Below are positions 43,229 to 56,721 of a stretch of 64,000 bases of DNA, in pieces. Numbering within the stretch: position 1 is the first letter of the stretch; every line of letters starts with the position of its first letter. Position numbers and translations under genes: made by a program. Below the pieces are notes generated by a model, which was not told where the DNA came from, did no database searches, and saw only the letters and a program-made list of their open reading frames with translations. Origin of the DNA: Aelia acuminata. Lineage: Eukaryota > Arthropoda > Insecta > Hemiptera > Pentatomidae. The stretch lies in assembly GCA_911387785.2 (NCBI GenBank), contig OU426979.1, positions 107,288,827 through 107,352,826 of the forward strand, read 5' to 3'.

Positions 43229-43279
<51 letters not shown>
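43229..43279. repeat. (TA)n microsatellite
   Basis: About 25 perfect TA repeats, directly next to the gypsy-type LTR-like sequence. Confidence 0.95.
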
Positions 43280-43282
<3 letters not shown>

Positions 43283-43289
43283 ACACTTA

Positions 43290-45282
43290 TGTGGGTAACA
43301 AATATTTATTTAACAGAAATATACAGTTAGGGACGTACGATACCGATCGATATGAATAAAGTACTTTCATTTCGATACCGGGTATTTTGGTATCGATACC
43401 AAGGATTCAAGTATGAGTATTGGTATCGATACTGAAAGTCAGTATCGATATCAGGATAGGAATATTAAGAAAGGATATTAAGTGGCGAAAAGTATTTTCA
43501 ACAAAGTCAGAAGATGTAGGAACTGTCGGATTAGGATATAAGACATCAGTTTACGGTAAGAGTTGTAATCAGAACTAGTACCCAGTTTGGTACAAGTTCT
43601 GAAGAGTGACTCTTGGGCGTGGCCTCTTCCGAGATAAGTACACCCCCAAAAGGGTCTTTTTTAGAGGATCGGGCCTTACTCTGAAGGGCCCCTTACTGAA
43701 CGGCGCAGGAGCCACTGTTCAGAACTAGTGGTGGGGTGTGACAGACATTTTCTGTCACTGCAGTGACCAGTGACTGCTCCTTAAAAGTCACAGTGACTTT
43801 GTCACTGTTGAATGAATGACGTCAACAGTGAATGGTAAACTCGATCTAATGTTATAATTGGAGAGTTTTGACATCAATCAATAAGATTCTCAAATTCTCA
43901 TTAACTTATTAGAAAATGTTAACTTAGTAATTTATTAATTTAATTAAAATGCACTGATAAAACAGTTTCCAAAATGCAAGGTCTAAATAATACGAAGAAA
44001 AACAAATCTAAATAATGGTTTATATCACATGAATTCATGTGCTTCGCGCTGGTGGCGCCGCGCTTCTAGGGGCTACGCAACAATTATTTGCTCTATCCGA
44101 AAAATTCTGATTTTAACCCCAGAATGTTCCGTTATCATAAAACAATTGATACTACATAGATTACATTTTGTATAAATATTACAAGTATTTACTTAACATC
44201 GAATATTTTTTTATTTTATATTGAAAAAGGCAAAATTTTACGGGATACCATTGTTTAATTATTACGAATAAATCAAAGCAGTCTGACAAGATAATATGAA
44301 AAACTTATTTTCTTTTTAATTCAGAACATTTGCGTATTTTTTTCATAACTTTTTTTAATGCGTATCGGAACCAATATATCGTTAAGTTCAGTTAGATTTC
44401 GAGGCGACGAATATAAATTACTTGAATATATTCTAATGTAAAATACTTGAATCAGTACCGATATCGGTTCTGAGTCGACTGTTTTTCTATAAGATTCTCG
44501 GAAATGACTGATAGTCATGAAGTTAACAGTGTAAAATTTTATACTCGTATATCTGTTTCGTTTTACCGCTGATGAAGACCCCCATTTTGGATCGAAACGG
44601 TTAAATAAGGAAAATGTTTTATGGCAGAAATTCTTGACTATCAATCATCCCCGAGTATTTATTAAAATATAAATATAGTAAGTAAATACAATTTCATTTG
44701 ACATTAAGTACCATAAAACCAATCTTATAATTAACAACTTATAAAAACACGAAATTTAATTAATGGTATAATGTAGCTAGTGCTATATTTTATATATATT
44801 TTTTAATTAAATATATTTTTATTTATAATATTGTTAGTACTTTATATGATACATAAGTATCGATACTTTCCTTTCGATACTTTGGTGGTATCGATTATTT
44901 GATCCAAATACTCAAATGAGTATTGGTATCGATACTTTGTTGGTATCGTATGTCCCTATATACAGTTGTCACAATGCCAATGAATTATTACAACTTAAAC
45001 ACTTGAGCAGGTTACAAAATTGATAACGTTATAACACACACTTGACTTGAGCAACACAGTCAAGAAACAGACTTCACCTTCGACTAACTCGTTGAGTCAC
45101 TGTTCCTTATATATAATCGTAAATAGTCAGGCCTGGAATATTCCAGAACAATGTGGGCAGTTCTACGCCATCACGGAAAGATCTAGACACAAACAGTTCG
45201 TTCCAACCGCTTATTTTGACAAGCGGTCCGGGAGGTTACGCCATATGTTTTTTTTTTATTTGCTTATCGGTTTAACGTTACA
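43290..45282 (-). repeat. Gypsy-type LTR carrying a hAT-type insertion
   Basis: The right edge GGTTTAACGTTACA ends at 45282. Read on the minus strand it starts TGTAACGTTAAACC, immediately downstream of the integrase C-terminus, as a 3' LTR should be. The left edge is near TGTGGGTAACA (about 43292) but is not certain. The LTR is split by the insertion at 43328-44958; without it, it is about 350 bp. Confidence 0.55.
43320..44966. mobile_element. Non-autonomous hAT-type element with 8-bp target duplication
   Basis: The 8-bp duplication TATACAGT (43320-43327, 44959-44966) flanks inverted ends TAGGGACGTACGATACC and GGTATCGTATGTCCCTA. Subterminal regions on both sides are packed with GGTATCGATAC-type repeats, likely binding sites of the mobilising transposase. 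The 1,631-bp interior has no intact transposase. It contains a GTCACTG-rich imperfect palindrome (about 43740-43830). Family assignment is from the ends and the duplication length. Confidence 0.85.
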
Positions 45283-45341
45283 CTGCCCCCTCCTTAGGGA
45301 CATTCCTCCTGGATGTCTTCTTTTCCATGCGTGCCTGCTCC

Positions 45342-45700
45342 CTAGGTCGAACGAAAGGTCTCTTCCGTAATCCGCTGCACTTGTTCTTCTTCATGGTTCC
45401 CCGTATATGGCGCCAAGTGATCATTATGGACGATAATGGGCTTTCCTTTGGGGTACTTGAACACCCTGTAGACCAGATCGTTGATGTGCTTCTTAGTCAC
45501 GTATGGTCCTCGCCTTCCTTTTGGGTCGTAGAGCCAAGCAAGTTCTCCTTCTTCGTATCCAACCTGGTTGGCCCTGCTCCCGCTTTGTCTCCTCATCCGA
45601 TCGCTGGCGACGTGTCTCTTATTGACAGCGATAGGGTGATTTTGATTCTCTTCTCGAGGCAATGATGGATCGACGCTTTAAATCACCCTGCTCTAATGCT
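45342..45700 (-). pseudogene. Integrase C-terminus of a gypsy-type element
   Basis: The minus frame reads ASDRMRRQSGSRANQVGYEE, then GELAWLYDP, GRRGPYV and PIIVHNDHLAPYTG, the chromatin-end region of a Ty3/gypsy integrase. RT, RNase H and the integrase core are missing: the protease piece lies only about 60-100 bp upstream. This is an internal deletion derivative. Confidence 0.75.
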
Positions 45701-45763
45701 TGTATTTCAGCTTGCTCTTCGTACTGCCGAACCAACGAGGTAATCGACGCCGAAGTCTCAACC

Positions 45764-46460
45764 TTAGAGAATACTTGAGCGCTTATCCCTTGAAGGAAGT
45801 TTTACACTCTGTTCCACGGTGGCTACCACACCGGCTGGTCCCCGACTCTGTAAGGGCAGCACCTCTCCACTGATCTTGACACTCCTCCATTCCAGGTCGA
45901 GCTGAAAGCCATACGCGTTCATGAGGACTATATCTTCTTCAATGTAAGCCACTAGGACCGAACGTGAGATACGGTTTGAGCCTAACTGTAACTTTACCTC
46001 GGTTTCCCCGAATACCTTGGCTCCTTCTCCGGTCGCAGTCCTCAGCTGCCCTCTGGAAGGCGTCAGTCTTTTCTTGCCAGCCACACTTGAAGAGACTATA
46101 GTCTTCGTAGCTCCAGTGTCACTCAGCATCGTGTGCCTCTTGCCGTTGACGCTGCCATCCACATATGCGCTGTCGTCTCGGTGTCCCAAGGAGGTTACCA
46201 TTATTGGGGAAGCACCTTGGTGACTGCTCCGGGAAGCTTTTATCCTCCAGGTATTGGCGTGTCCTATTTTTCCTGTGTTAGAAACGACCTTTCCTTTGCA
46301 GGATCTCCTAATGTGTCCGAGCTCCCCACAGCTCCAGCACTGCACGGGTCTCCTTTTCCGGGATTCTAGGACTTTTAAAATTTCTAAAACAAGATTCTCA
46401 AAGTCTGCAGTTATTGCTGGCTCCCCGCAGTTCCTACACCGGAAGGGTCTTCTCTGCGAG
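45764..46460 (-). pseudogene. Gag zinc knuckle and aspartic protease of a gypsy-type element
   Basis: The minus frame contains the CCHC knuckle CWSCGELGHIRRSC at its start (46345-46300), with a second incomplete CRNCG motif upstream near 46435. The protease follows with LSDTGATKTIV and later DIVLMNAYGFQ. The Asp-Thr-Gly active site is intact. The frame ends soon after the protease, at the deletion that removes RT and the integrase core. Confidence 0.8.
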
Positions 46461-46541
46461 TCTTAAGCCTTCGCAACCCCTGAGAAGAACACCTTCTAGG
46501 TCTCTGTGGTTCACCTTGTCACGGTCGGTGGTACGCCTGGT

Positions 46542-46880
46542 CTAGACCCATCCATAGCTACGAGAAGCCTCGGTAGCCGCCTCAAACTCCAATGCTATGG
46601 TTAGTGCATCCACCAGCAATTTAGGGCGAGCAAGCCGCACCGCTCTCTGAAGCTCCAAGTCCCTTAAGCCGTTGAGGAATGCATGGACTGCTAAGCACTC
46701 CAACAAACTTTCTGGGGCTGTTGGATAAGCAAGTCTTATCATCCTGGCAACGTCTGCCTCGAACTCTTGAATAGTCTCGGCGGCTGCCTTCTGCTTCCTG
46801 CTCTTCAGCTGGGACCGATATACCTGCTCGAGGTGGGCGTGGCCAAACCACATCTCCAATAGGTCAAAATCATAATGAGG
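46542..46880 (-). pseudogene. Gag (capsid-like) piece of a gypsy-type element
   Basis: The minus frame reads LLEMWFGHAHLEQVYRSQLK, KQKAAAETIQEFEADVARM, LAVHAFLNGLRDLELQRAV, a retrotransposon gag pattern. It is truncated at its N-terminal side near 46880, where the sequence switches abruptly to the reverse-transcriptase frame of element D. Confidence 0.75.
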
Positions 46881-49440
46881 TCGATGGGCACAATTTTTGC
46901 TAGCAAGCAAGCTGCATTGTAGGAAACTGTCTTAAAGCCCTTTATTATTTTTAAAGCCATCAGCCTTTGAATTCTCTGGAGTTTTGTAAGGTTATGTTTG
47001 CGGTCTAATCCAATTTGCCAAATATTGATTGCGTACGTTAGTGATGGAAGTACAGCTCCTTTATACAGTATGCGTAGTGCTTGTGTTGATAGTCCCCATA
47101 GATTACGAGCAGCAATAGATAAATGTTTAATAAGCCGTAGTAATTTGTAATAAAGTCTGTCGATGTGCGTGTTCCAGTTTAGTTTATGGTCTAACGTAAC
47201 ACCTAGGTATTTCATCGATTTTACCCTTTTGATCAATTTATTTTGTAGCCATTTGTTAATATCTGGTGTTTCCTATTTTTTTGAAAAAATTATGTAATTA
47301 GATTTGTCATTATTGAAAGTTAATTTGTGCTCATGAGCCCAAGCATTTGTTAATCGCGTCACCTAATTGGCTAAGATTTGGAGTTCATTAAGGTGTTTTG
47401 ATCTAATTAGAACTATTAAATCATCTGCAAAAGCTATTATATCGGTGTTGGTAGGAAAATCTTGTTCTAGCAAATTATTGACAATTAAGTTCGACAATAT
47501 AGGTGAGATGCTTGAGCCCTGAGGGGTGCCTAAGGTCTGTGATTTTTTTAATGTTATTGTCCCCATAGTTAAGTATGTGCGATCCTGAACAAAGTGTTTA
47601 ATTAGTCGATATATGTTTAGTGGGCATTGTATTTTTTTCAATGTGTATATAATTGATGGCCAGGCGTTATCAAATGCACCCTTTATATCCAGAGAGATCA
47701 TCACTTCATTGGACTTGGATGTAAGTGAGTCTCTTATAAATGACAACACTTTTGTCAGAGCATCCACTGTTGATGTTTGCGGTCTAAAACGAAACTGGTT
47801 GGGATGCATTAGGTTATTGGTATGTATATAATGAGAACGCCTACTATATATTAGTTTCTCTAAAACTTTCCCTGCTGTAGGAATCAGTGATATCGGTCTT
47901 ATAGAGGACATTGAGACATTGGGTTTTCCTATTTTGTTTATCAGGATCAGTTTCGAGTTTTTCCATTGCTTCGGAAATATGCATAATTCAAAGCATTTTT
48001 TGTACAGGGCAGATATGAATTTCGGAAGTTTAATAAAAATTCATTTAAAGATATCTCCTATAATGCCGTCTAATTCTGGTGATTTTTTGTTTTTTAAATT
48101 ATCTATAACTTTATGAATTTCCTCGTCGGTTAAAGGGGAGTCCTTTTGAGCAACTGGATCTTTAGTGATATCAAGTCTGTGTCTGTCAGTGGGTTGTCTG
48201 TTTTGATTAGAGAGTCCAAAATATATTCATAAGTATCATAAAATGAAGTAGTAAAAGTTCCGTCTTCCTTCTGTAGCGTGTTTATCGCCAACTTCTTATG
48301 ACGTTTATCATTTGAAAACTTATATGGCCAGCCCCACGGATTTAGAGGATCGATATTACTACAATATTCCTTCCACGCATTCATTTTGTTCCTTCTAATC
48401 GCATTTTTGTAAAGGCGTTTGCTGTCCAAATAATCGTTTTTCTTAGATAGTTTTAAATCGTCATTTCCTTTTGTTTTTGATACGTTTTACGTAATTTGTT
48501 CGTTTTAGTTCTTAATGACGTAAGCGAGTCATCCCACCAAGGTTTTGGTTTATATTTTAGATTTTTGTTGCTTCTATAGTTTGGGTTGTATACTTTGAAC
48601 GATTTGTTGCATGATTTTGTAATAGTTTTGGAAAATTTAGTTATAACTGCTTCTAGATTATCATTATTTAAAATTTGTGTGATTGCTGAATCTATTTCCC
48701 CACTAATATGGAATTCTTTGCGAATTTCATTTGTGAATGTTAATTCGAAGTTTTTTTAGGTCATTATCATTATATTTGTATTTGATCCCGGTGATATTTG
48801 TTGTATGATGGTTGGATTTATGAAGATTAATTTGGAACTCTAGTGTGAGGTGATCAGAAAATTTTTCGCTTGTTTTAATTTTCCAATGCCCTACGTCATT
48901 TATTAGATTGGTTGTTATCAAAGTAAGGTCAATATTACTAGATCCATTGGCTCCGTCAAATATGGGCAGGTTTTGGTTTTGATTTAGAATGTATAAGTTG
49001 TTAGTTACAATGAATGCCTCTAAGCAACTTCCACGAGAGTTTGTTATATTGTCTTACCATAACGTTGATCTTGCATTGCTGTCTATTCCTATAATAATTT
49101 TTTTTATTAGCAAACATATTTAGAATTCGTTCGTGTTTAATGATATTGATGTTAATGTCTCGCGTAATATTGAAATAGAAACTGATAACTATGTATGATT
49201 GGTAGTTAACTTTAACCTCTACAAATGTTAAATCTCTGTTACAATATTCAGTATGCATGATGGAGTTGATGTTTTTGTTTGCTATGATTATTTGAGAGCG
49301 GGAGTCATTTTCATCTCCTTGGTACTTTGTGTATTTCAAATTGGGTAATTTTTTACCTAAATATGGCTCTTGGATAATTGCAATGTCAATACCGTTTTGT
49401 TCAATAGAGTTTGACAATGGTTCCATGGCCAATTTGCTGT
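46880..49440 (-). pseudogene. Broken ORF2 of non-LTR element D (endonuclease and RT)
   Basis: Pieces in order: endonuclease start (49432-49001, NGIDIAIIQEPYLGKKL), endonuclease end (near 48920, KFSDHLTLEFQINLHK), linker with PKPWWDD (about 48550), RT (47911-47363, IRPISLIPTAGKVLEK, FRFRPQTSTVDAL, SLDIKGAFDNA, GTPQGSSISPIL, AFADDLIVL) and the RT thumb-side region (47236-46880, VKSMKYLGVTLDHKLNW, AACLLAKIVPIDLI). Many frameshifts. The C-terminal end is missing because the sequence joins gypsy gag at about 46880. Confidence 0.85.
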
Positions 49441-50035
49441 GTTTAGTTGAGCAAAATTAAGTTGGTAGTTACTATTAGTAACGGTATTCATAATGAAAAT
49501 TAAAAATAAAAGTGGGGCGACTGTATAAGAGATATCGATAATATTAAATTAGCCGAATGAATTTCGATTCTGGTAAAACTAGTAGATATAACTAAATTTT
49601 TGTTTTCAAATTTATGACCACTAATCTCTGGGTGTTATCCAGGGGATTATAGGCAGAATAAAGTGTATAATAAAGAATTTATTAACGCAATTTGTAGATT
49701 TTCGATAGTATAAATAAATATTTCTATTGTATGACAATGAGGTTAGGCAGGCAGTTGAACATGTGTTTTTATGTTTTCTATTTAATTGATCGAATGCTGA
49801 AAGTTGAGAGAGGTTAACTTGTTTATAATGAAATATGAGATCTGTTACACAAAATCTAGGGAATAAGCAAATTATACAAGGAATAATAATTACTAGATGC
49901 GTTTTATTAGCAGTTTTATAATCACCCTGAGACAAGATATGCATTTGATAAGTGCCTATAAGCAATAAAGATTCTATTAAAACAGTTATCCAGTCTATTG
50001 GCCCCATATTAGTTAGTCATAGTCAGTATTTTGAA
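49441..50035. other. Sequence between the ORF1 and ORF2 remnants of element D
   Basis: AT-rich. No match to either ORF; may be an inserted or heavily decayed segment. Confidence 0.4.
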
Positions 50036-50039
50036 TTAG

Positions 50040-50985
50040 CCTGTTGAGGAAGAATTTTTGAGTAGGGTGCATGTTACTAAATGAGGAATGGGAAACACAT
50101 ACCTTTTGATGGGCTTTGCAGTATTTATTGTAGTTAATGCAATTAATGCATTTATGCTCCTCCTTCTTCTCCTTGTTTGGACAGTCCCTGGATTGGTGTC
50201 CCTCCGAGCAGAACGGGCAGGTATAGTTGGTAGCTACACATTTATTGGTACTATGGTTAAACCTTAAACAGCATCCGCAGCGACGAAGAGATAGGTAGTC
50301 CTCCGCCGAGCAGTGCTGTAGAACAGCTTCAGTCGGGAGTTGAGCAGGATCTTCCTCGCTCTTGAAGGAACATGTAGTGCAGCATGCCTACACTCCTTAT
50401 TATGTTTTGATTCTATAATAAATGCAGTAGTGTAATTTCGTCTTCTGAGATTCCATGCTCTTCGTTTTGGGATCGAATAGTATTAGTGAGGTTATGTTTA
50501 TTTGCTTCAATAGGAACATTCTTTATGATTATTGTGGGTTTTAATTTTTGTAGGGGTTTAGATTTGTCGTTTTTGTTTTTAGTTTCAACGATAAGGAGAC
50601 CGTTTTTGGTTGATTTAAGGTTTTTAATCCCCACCTTCATTTCGATTGGATTAATTAGACTTATAAAATGTTTTTTTGAAACTTCAGTATCAGCCTTTGG
50701 AGTCGCGTTAGATATAATTAATTTATGGGAAGTTGGAAGAGGTTTGGATTACAGAACGCGGGAATAGGTTAGATCGCCAGTGGTCCCCACATGCTTACCT
50801 ATTTTTGATGTATCTTTAGTTCCCTGGTCCAGTTCTCGTTGTAGATCCTGCAGAAGGCTTATAGCTTTCAACACATCGTCTTTCAAATCCTTCCTTAATG
50901 TTACAAACTGCCCAACTGGTAACAAGAGTGCAATAACATTTTGTAAGAAGTTTACCTTGTCCGCCATCTTGGACCAATGAAATAT
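50040..50985 (-). pseudogene. ORF1 (gag-like) remnant of element D with zinc knuckles
   Basis: Starts at MADKVNFLQNVIALL (about 50967) with a coiled-coil segment, then after breaks MKVGIKNLKSTKNG and KPTIIIKNVPIEANKH (50640-50413, an RRM-like gag region). Cys/His knuckles follow (about 50330-50110): CGCCLRFNHSTNKC, CPFCSEGHQSRDCP. This order (coiled coil, RRM-like, CCHC) is that of R1/I-type ORF1. Frameshifts are present. The start codon lies in a CCAAGATGGCGG context close to the 5' end of the element. Confidence 0.75.
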
Positions 50986-51539
50986 ATACATATTTATACT
51001 GGGTGTCCCAGACCTAGTGTAAAAAAAAAAATGGGTAATACTGCATGTTAAATGGGGTAGAATGGCGCAGAAACGAGTTTCCTATCTCAATCTGTTGAGG
51101 AGATATATATTTTTTTGTTTTTATTTTTAAAATCTTACTTTTTTCTGAAAAGTGACAGATTTCTCTACTTTGGTTTAGCGTAGAAACAAAAACGATGATA
51201 TTTTCTCAATCAGCATTAAATTTTCTAAAAGATGAAATGGGTCTAGTTATTTTAAATCCATTTTCCGTGGGCCTTTCAACGTGCAAAACACAAAACATTT
51301 ATTAAAACTTAAATTTTTAATAGTTTTTGAAAATTCCTCACTCACTACTGGAGCACCCTAGAAGCTGTAAAATTTCCTGAAAACTGCAGAATTTAGTTAG
51401 CTTTTTATAGGTGTGACCCATGATACAATTGGACTTCACCTTTTGAGTCAAAAAGAAGTTTTTCTGATGAAAAAATCCCTAGAGAATGTCACTGCTGGGG
51501 AAATGAGGAAGCGCGCTAGAGCCTGCAACCAAAGTAATG

Positions 51540-53200
<1,661 letters not shown>

Positions 53201-53399
53201 TAAGCTTGCATCTAAAGTAATGGAGGACATTTTGAGCGGACAGCGCTGCAATAATCCATTTAAATATGGTTCTACAATAATAATATTATTTTTTATTTTC
53301 AACATTTTTCATGTAGAATTTTTCAAATTTTAGTGGAAGAGAAGAAAAAAGTTTAATTTATTTTAAAGAAAGTGTTTTTTTGATTTAAACTAATGAATT

Positions 53400-54290
53400 T
53401 TTTTACTTTCACTTACCTATATATGAAATATATAGTAAGTGGAAGTATTGCGATCGTGAAAAAATTCAACTTCCGGTTTTCAACGGAAATACACGTTTTG
53501 GGGTCCCCTGAGTCGAAATGACCAAGTCCCGCGAAATGGTCTGTGTGTGTGTGTGTGTGTGTCTGTGTGTGAACAGACTAGCTCAAAAACTATAAACCGT
53601 GCGATCATGAAATTGGGTATTTAGTGTAGGTATATGTCCGCGATGTGACAGCGTAAATTTCATCAAAATTACTTAAAGGGAGGGGGTACTTTACTTAATA
53701 ACTTTTTAGGTTTTTTTCGATTTTCTCAAAAATGGCTCTAACGATTTTGATTAAACTGAGTATTTGATGTATTAATATGCCTGAGATATGACTGTAAAAA
53801 TTTCATCAAAATTTATTAACCGGAGGGGGGACTTTACTTAATAAATTTTGTAACATTTTCACGTGTTTTTTTTATTTACTCTAAATCGGCTTTAACGATT
53901 TTGATCAAACTGGGTATTTGATGTATGTATATGCCCGAGATATGACTGTTAAAATTTCATTAAATTTTATTAACCGGAGGGGGGACTTTACTTAATAAAT
54001 TTTGTAACATTTTCACGTGTTTTTTTTTATTTACTCAAAAACGGCTTTAACGATTAACAAAAATAAGATATGAATATAGAAAAATGTGTGACTTTGGGAA
54101 ATGATATTTAACAAAACACGTCAATTTCTTATCTAAGTAAGTTGGTAATTGAAAGTTGTGTGTTGCGCGCACGCACCAGATTTTTTTACTTTTAGATTAA
54201 TATTACCCTTTTTATATTATTTAGGATTCATACATTGTCCTTTCTAGTCTTAAAAAAGTAAAACTAACTCTAACACATGGGAAGTTCAAA
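53400..54290 (+). repeat. Family X repeat, second copy (right arm of the inverted duplication)
   Basis: Starts TTTCACTTACCTATATATG at about 53407. Contains ACACGTTTTGGGGTCCCC (53492) and a short TG tract (about 53541-53572), then GACTAGCTCAAAAACTATA. Internal tandem units of roughly 150-165 bp follow, built around CGGCTTTAACGATTTTGAT and CCGGAGGGG. It ends with GTGTTGCGCGCACGCACCAGA (about 54161). Confidence 0.85.
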
Positions 54291-54304
54291 GCTAATTTAT
54301 ATAT

Positions 54305-54441
54305 TTTTACTTTCACTTACCTATATATAAAATATATAGTAAGGAAAGTATTGTGATCGTGAAACATTTCGACTTCCGGTTTTCAACGGAAATACACGTT
54401 TTGGGGTCCCCTAGGTCCAAATAACCAAATCCCGCGAAATG

Positions 54442-54492
<51 letters not shown>

Positions 54493-55140
54493 TGCGTGTG
54501 TGTGATCAGACTAGCTCAAAAACTATAGGCCGTACAAAACTGAAATTGGGTATTTGGTATATGTATATGCCCGCGATGTGACAGCAAAATTTTCATCAAA
54601 ATTGGTCAAACGGAGGGGGTACTTAATTTAAAGAATTTTGTCCAATGTTTACGTTTATTTCGATTTTCTCAAAAACAGCTCTAACGATTTTGATTAAACT
54701 TGATATTTGATGTATGTATATCCCCGCCACGCAACAGCCAAAGTTTCATCAAGATTGGTGAAACGGAGGGGGTACTTTATTTAATAAACTTTTTCTTATG
54801 TTCACATGTTTTTTTTTTATTTACTCAACAACGGCTGTAATGATTTTGATCAGAATGGATATTTGGTGTATGTATATGCTCACGATGCGACAGCCAAAAT
54901 TTCATCAAAATTGGTCAAACACAGGGGGCTCTTTATTTCATAACTTTTTTTCCAATTTTTACATTTTTTTCGAATATCTCAAAAACGGCTTTAATGATTT
55001 TGATTATTTAATCATTTTTAATCAAAATCAAGTCATCTTTTTTTTATTATTTATAGAAATGGCAATTAAAAAAACATGTCAATTCTAATCTAAGTAAGTT
55101 GGTAAGTGAAAGTTGTGTGTTGCGCGCACGCACCAGATTT
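54305..55140 (+). repeat. Family X repeat, third copy
   Basis: Same order as the copy at 53400: TTTCACTTACCTATATAT, ACACGTTTTGGGGTCCCC, a TG tract that becomes a TGCG repeat (about 54475-54498), GACTAGCTCAAAAACTATA, three internal units, and GTGTTGCGCGCACGCACCAGA at about 55115. It ends against the right TIR of the surrounding element. Confidence 0.85.
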
Positions 55141-56189
55141 TTTACACTAGGTCTGGGACACCCAGTATACAGGGTGACATACTACTCGTGCGACAAATTT
55201 CACCAGTACCATTCACCACCATAAAATGATTAAAAAAGTTAATATTGACCATGGTCAATATTAATATACCATGGTCTGATTCTCAAACATTTCGGAATAA
55301 TTTAGATTTTTATCGATTTTGAAAGATATCACGACCTGGCGTTGGAAAACTGTAAGTTTAAATTATAGGCAGAATGGTAGCAGGAACCAGATGCCTATAT
55401 GCCCTGCCAGAAGCTCTCCGATACAGAAGAAGAACCAGAGATAAAAGAAAAAGAAAACAAACTGGTTTTATTACAAAAAAAAGACAGTCCAAAACAAAAT
55501 AAAAATAATGCTCCTCTTCTCCTCCTCCAGTGATCCCAATTTTCTGCAATTAAGACAGCGGCGAACTGATCAAATCTGAAGGGGAACCCAACACTGTTGC
55601 GAACTGTAACCAAATGAATTGTGAGAGAGAAGCCTGGGGAGGTGGACCTTAACCTAGGGTTACAGAAACTGGCACTCACCTGATATTTAGCCGGAAGCTG
55701 ATTACCGCACCCCTGAAGACCACCGGGAAACAGCCGAAGACCTGCTCTTTGCCCTTTACTGCACCCTTGAAGTTTGCTTGAAAACAGCTGAAGATGCTGG
55801 GTCCTTCGCTGAGAGGTGCAAGTTGATGCGGGTGATCCGGCTAACAGTGTTCTGCGTTCGGCTAACTGCCAGCTCTGCAGGGTTCCCCAACTCAGCTCAC
55901 AATTTAGCATGTAAATTACAGAAACAATTAATAATTTGTAATGGAATGAGTCTTTAGCTGAGGTACAATCCAAGACTGCTAAATAAAAATAAAAGATTGC
56001 TAGACTATAACTAATTATAGCTAAGTTACAAAGAGTAGCTGGCCAGCTAATTAAAGACATGTATACAAAATTATCAAAAGAACCATTTTTAAGTAATATA
56101 GTTACGATACAAAGCTTCAGTGGTGAAAGCTGGTGTAGCAGAGACGCTGGGCTGCGAGGAGAGGTCGCCTGCAGGCTGACAGCAGACGC

Positions 56190-56520
56190 AATGTAGAGAC
56201 AATTGAAAGAAGTTCTCCTCAGCGAAGGAACCACAGCGAGTTCATCCGTTTTGGTCTTGGTTGCCCCAAAGAAGTTCTCCCCTCGGAAGATGGCGGTGAA
56301 GTTAGCCAAGATGGCGGCGGGTCGAGACAGTGACCGTAAGACTTCTAAGATCTGGCTTCATCAAAGGGCAAACGCAAAAAGACGTTTGGTCTTGGTTGCC
56401 CAAAGAAGTTTCTCCCTTCGGAAGAAAGCGGTGTGAAGTTAGCCAAGATGGCGGTGGGTCGAGACAGAGCGACCGCGAGACTTCTAACTTCAGCAAAGGG
56501 CAAACGCAAAAAGACTATTA
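56190..56520. repeat. Tandem duplication of about 135 bp with repeated AAGATGGCGG motifs
   Basis: Two units (about 56246-56380 and 56382-56515) share TTTGGTCTTGGTTGCCC, AAGAAGTT, TTAGCCAAGATGGCGG, GGGTCGAGACAG and AAAGGGCAAACGCAAAAAGA. The motif AAGATGGCGG, a core like that of YY1/Pho sites, occurs three times. The local GC content is well above the surroundings. May be a promoter/UTR piece of an unidentified retroelement. Confidence 0.65.
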
Positions 56521-56721
56521 TAAGCATGTTAAAAATAAAAGCTGGTAATTAGAAGTGCTTTTAGATTTTATTGAACATAATTAGACAGCTAAAAGTGCTC
56601 AAAGCGAGAAAAACGAAAATTAGAGAAAAAACTCAGCGAGTGCTTTGAGCTTTTGAACGTGAATACGTAACCTGTCGCAAAGATAACCATCAATAGTGAT
56701 AAATGCTCAAATTCTCACAAA

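Noticed and set aside
55395..56309. 304-codon minus-strand ORF
   Set aside because: No recognisable domain, odd composition, covers several unrelated repeat segments; likely chance.
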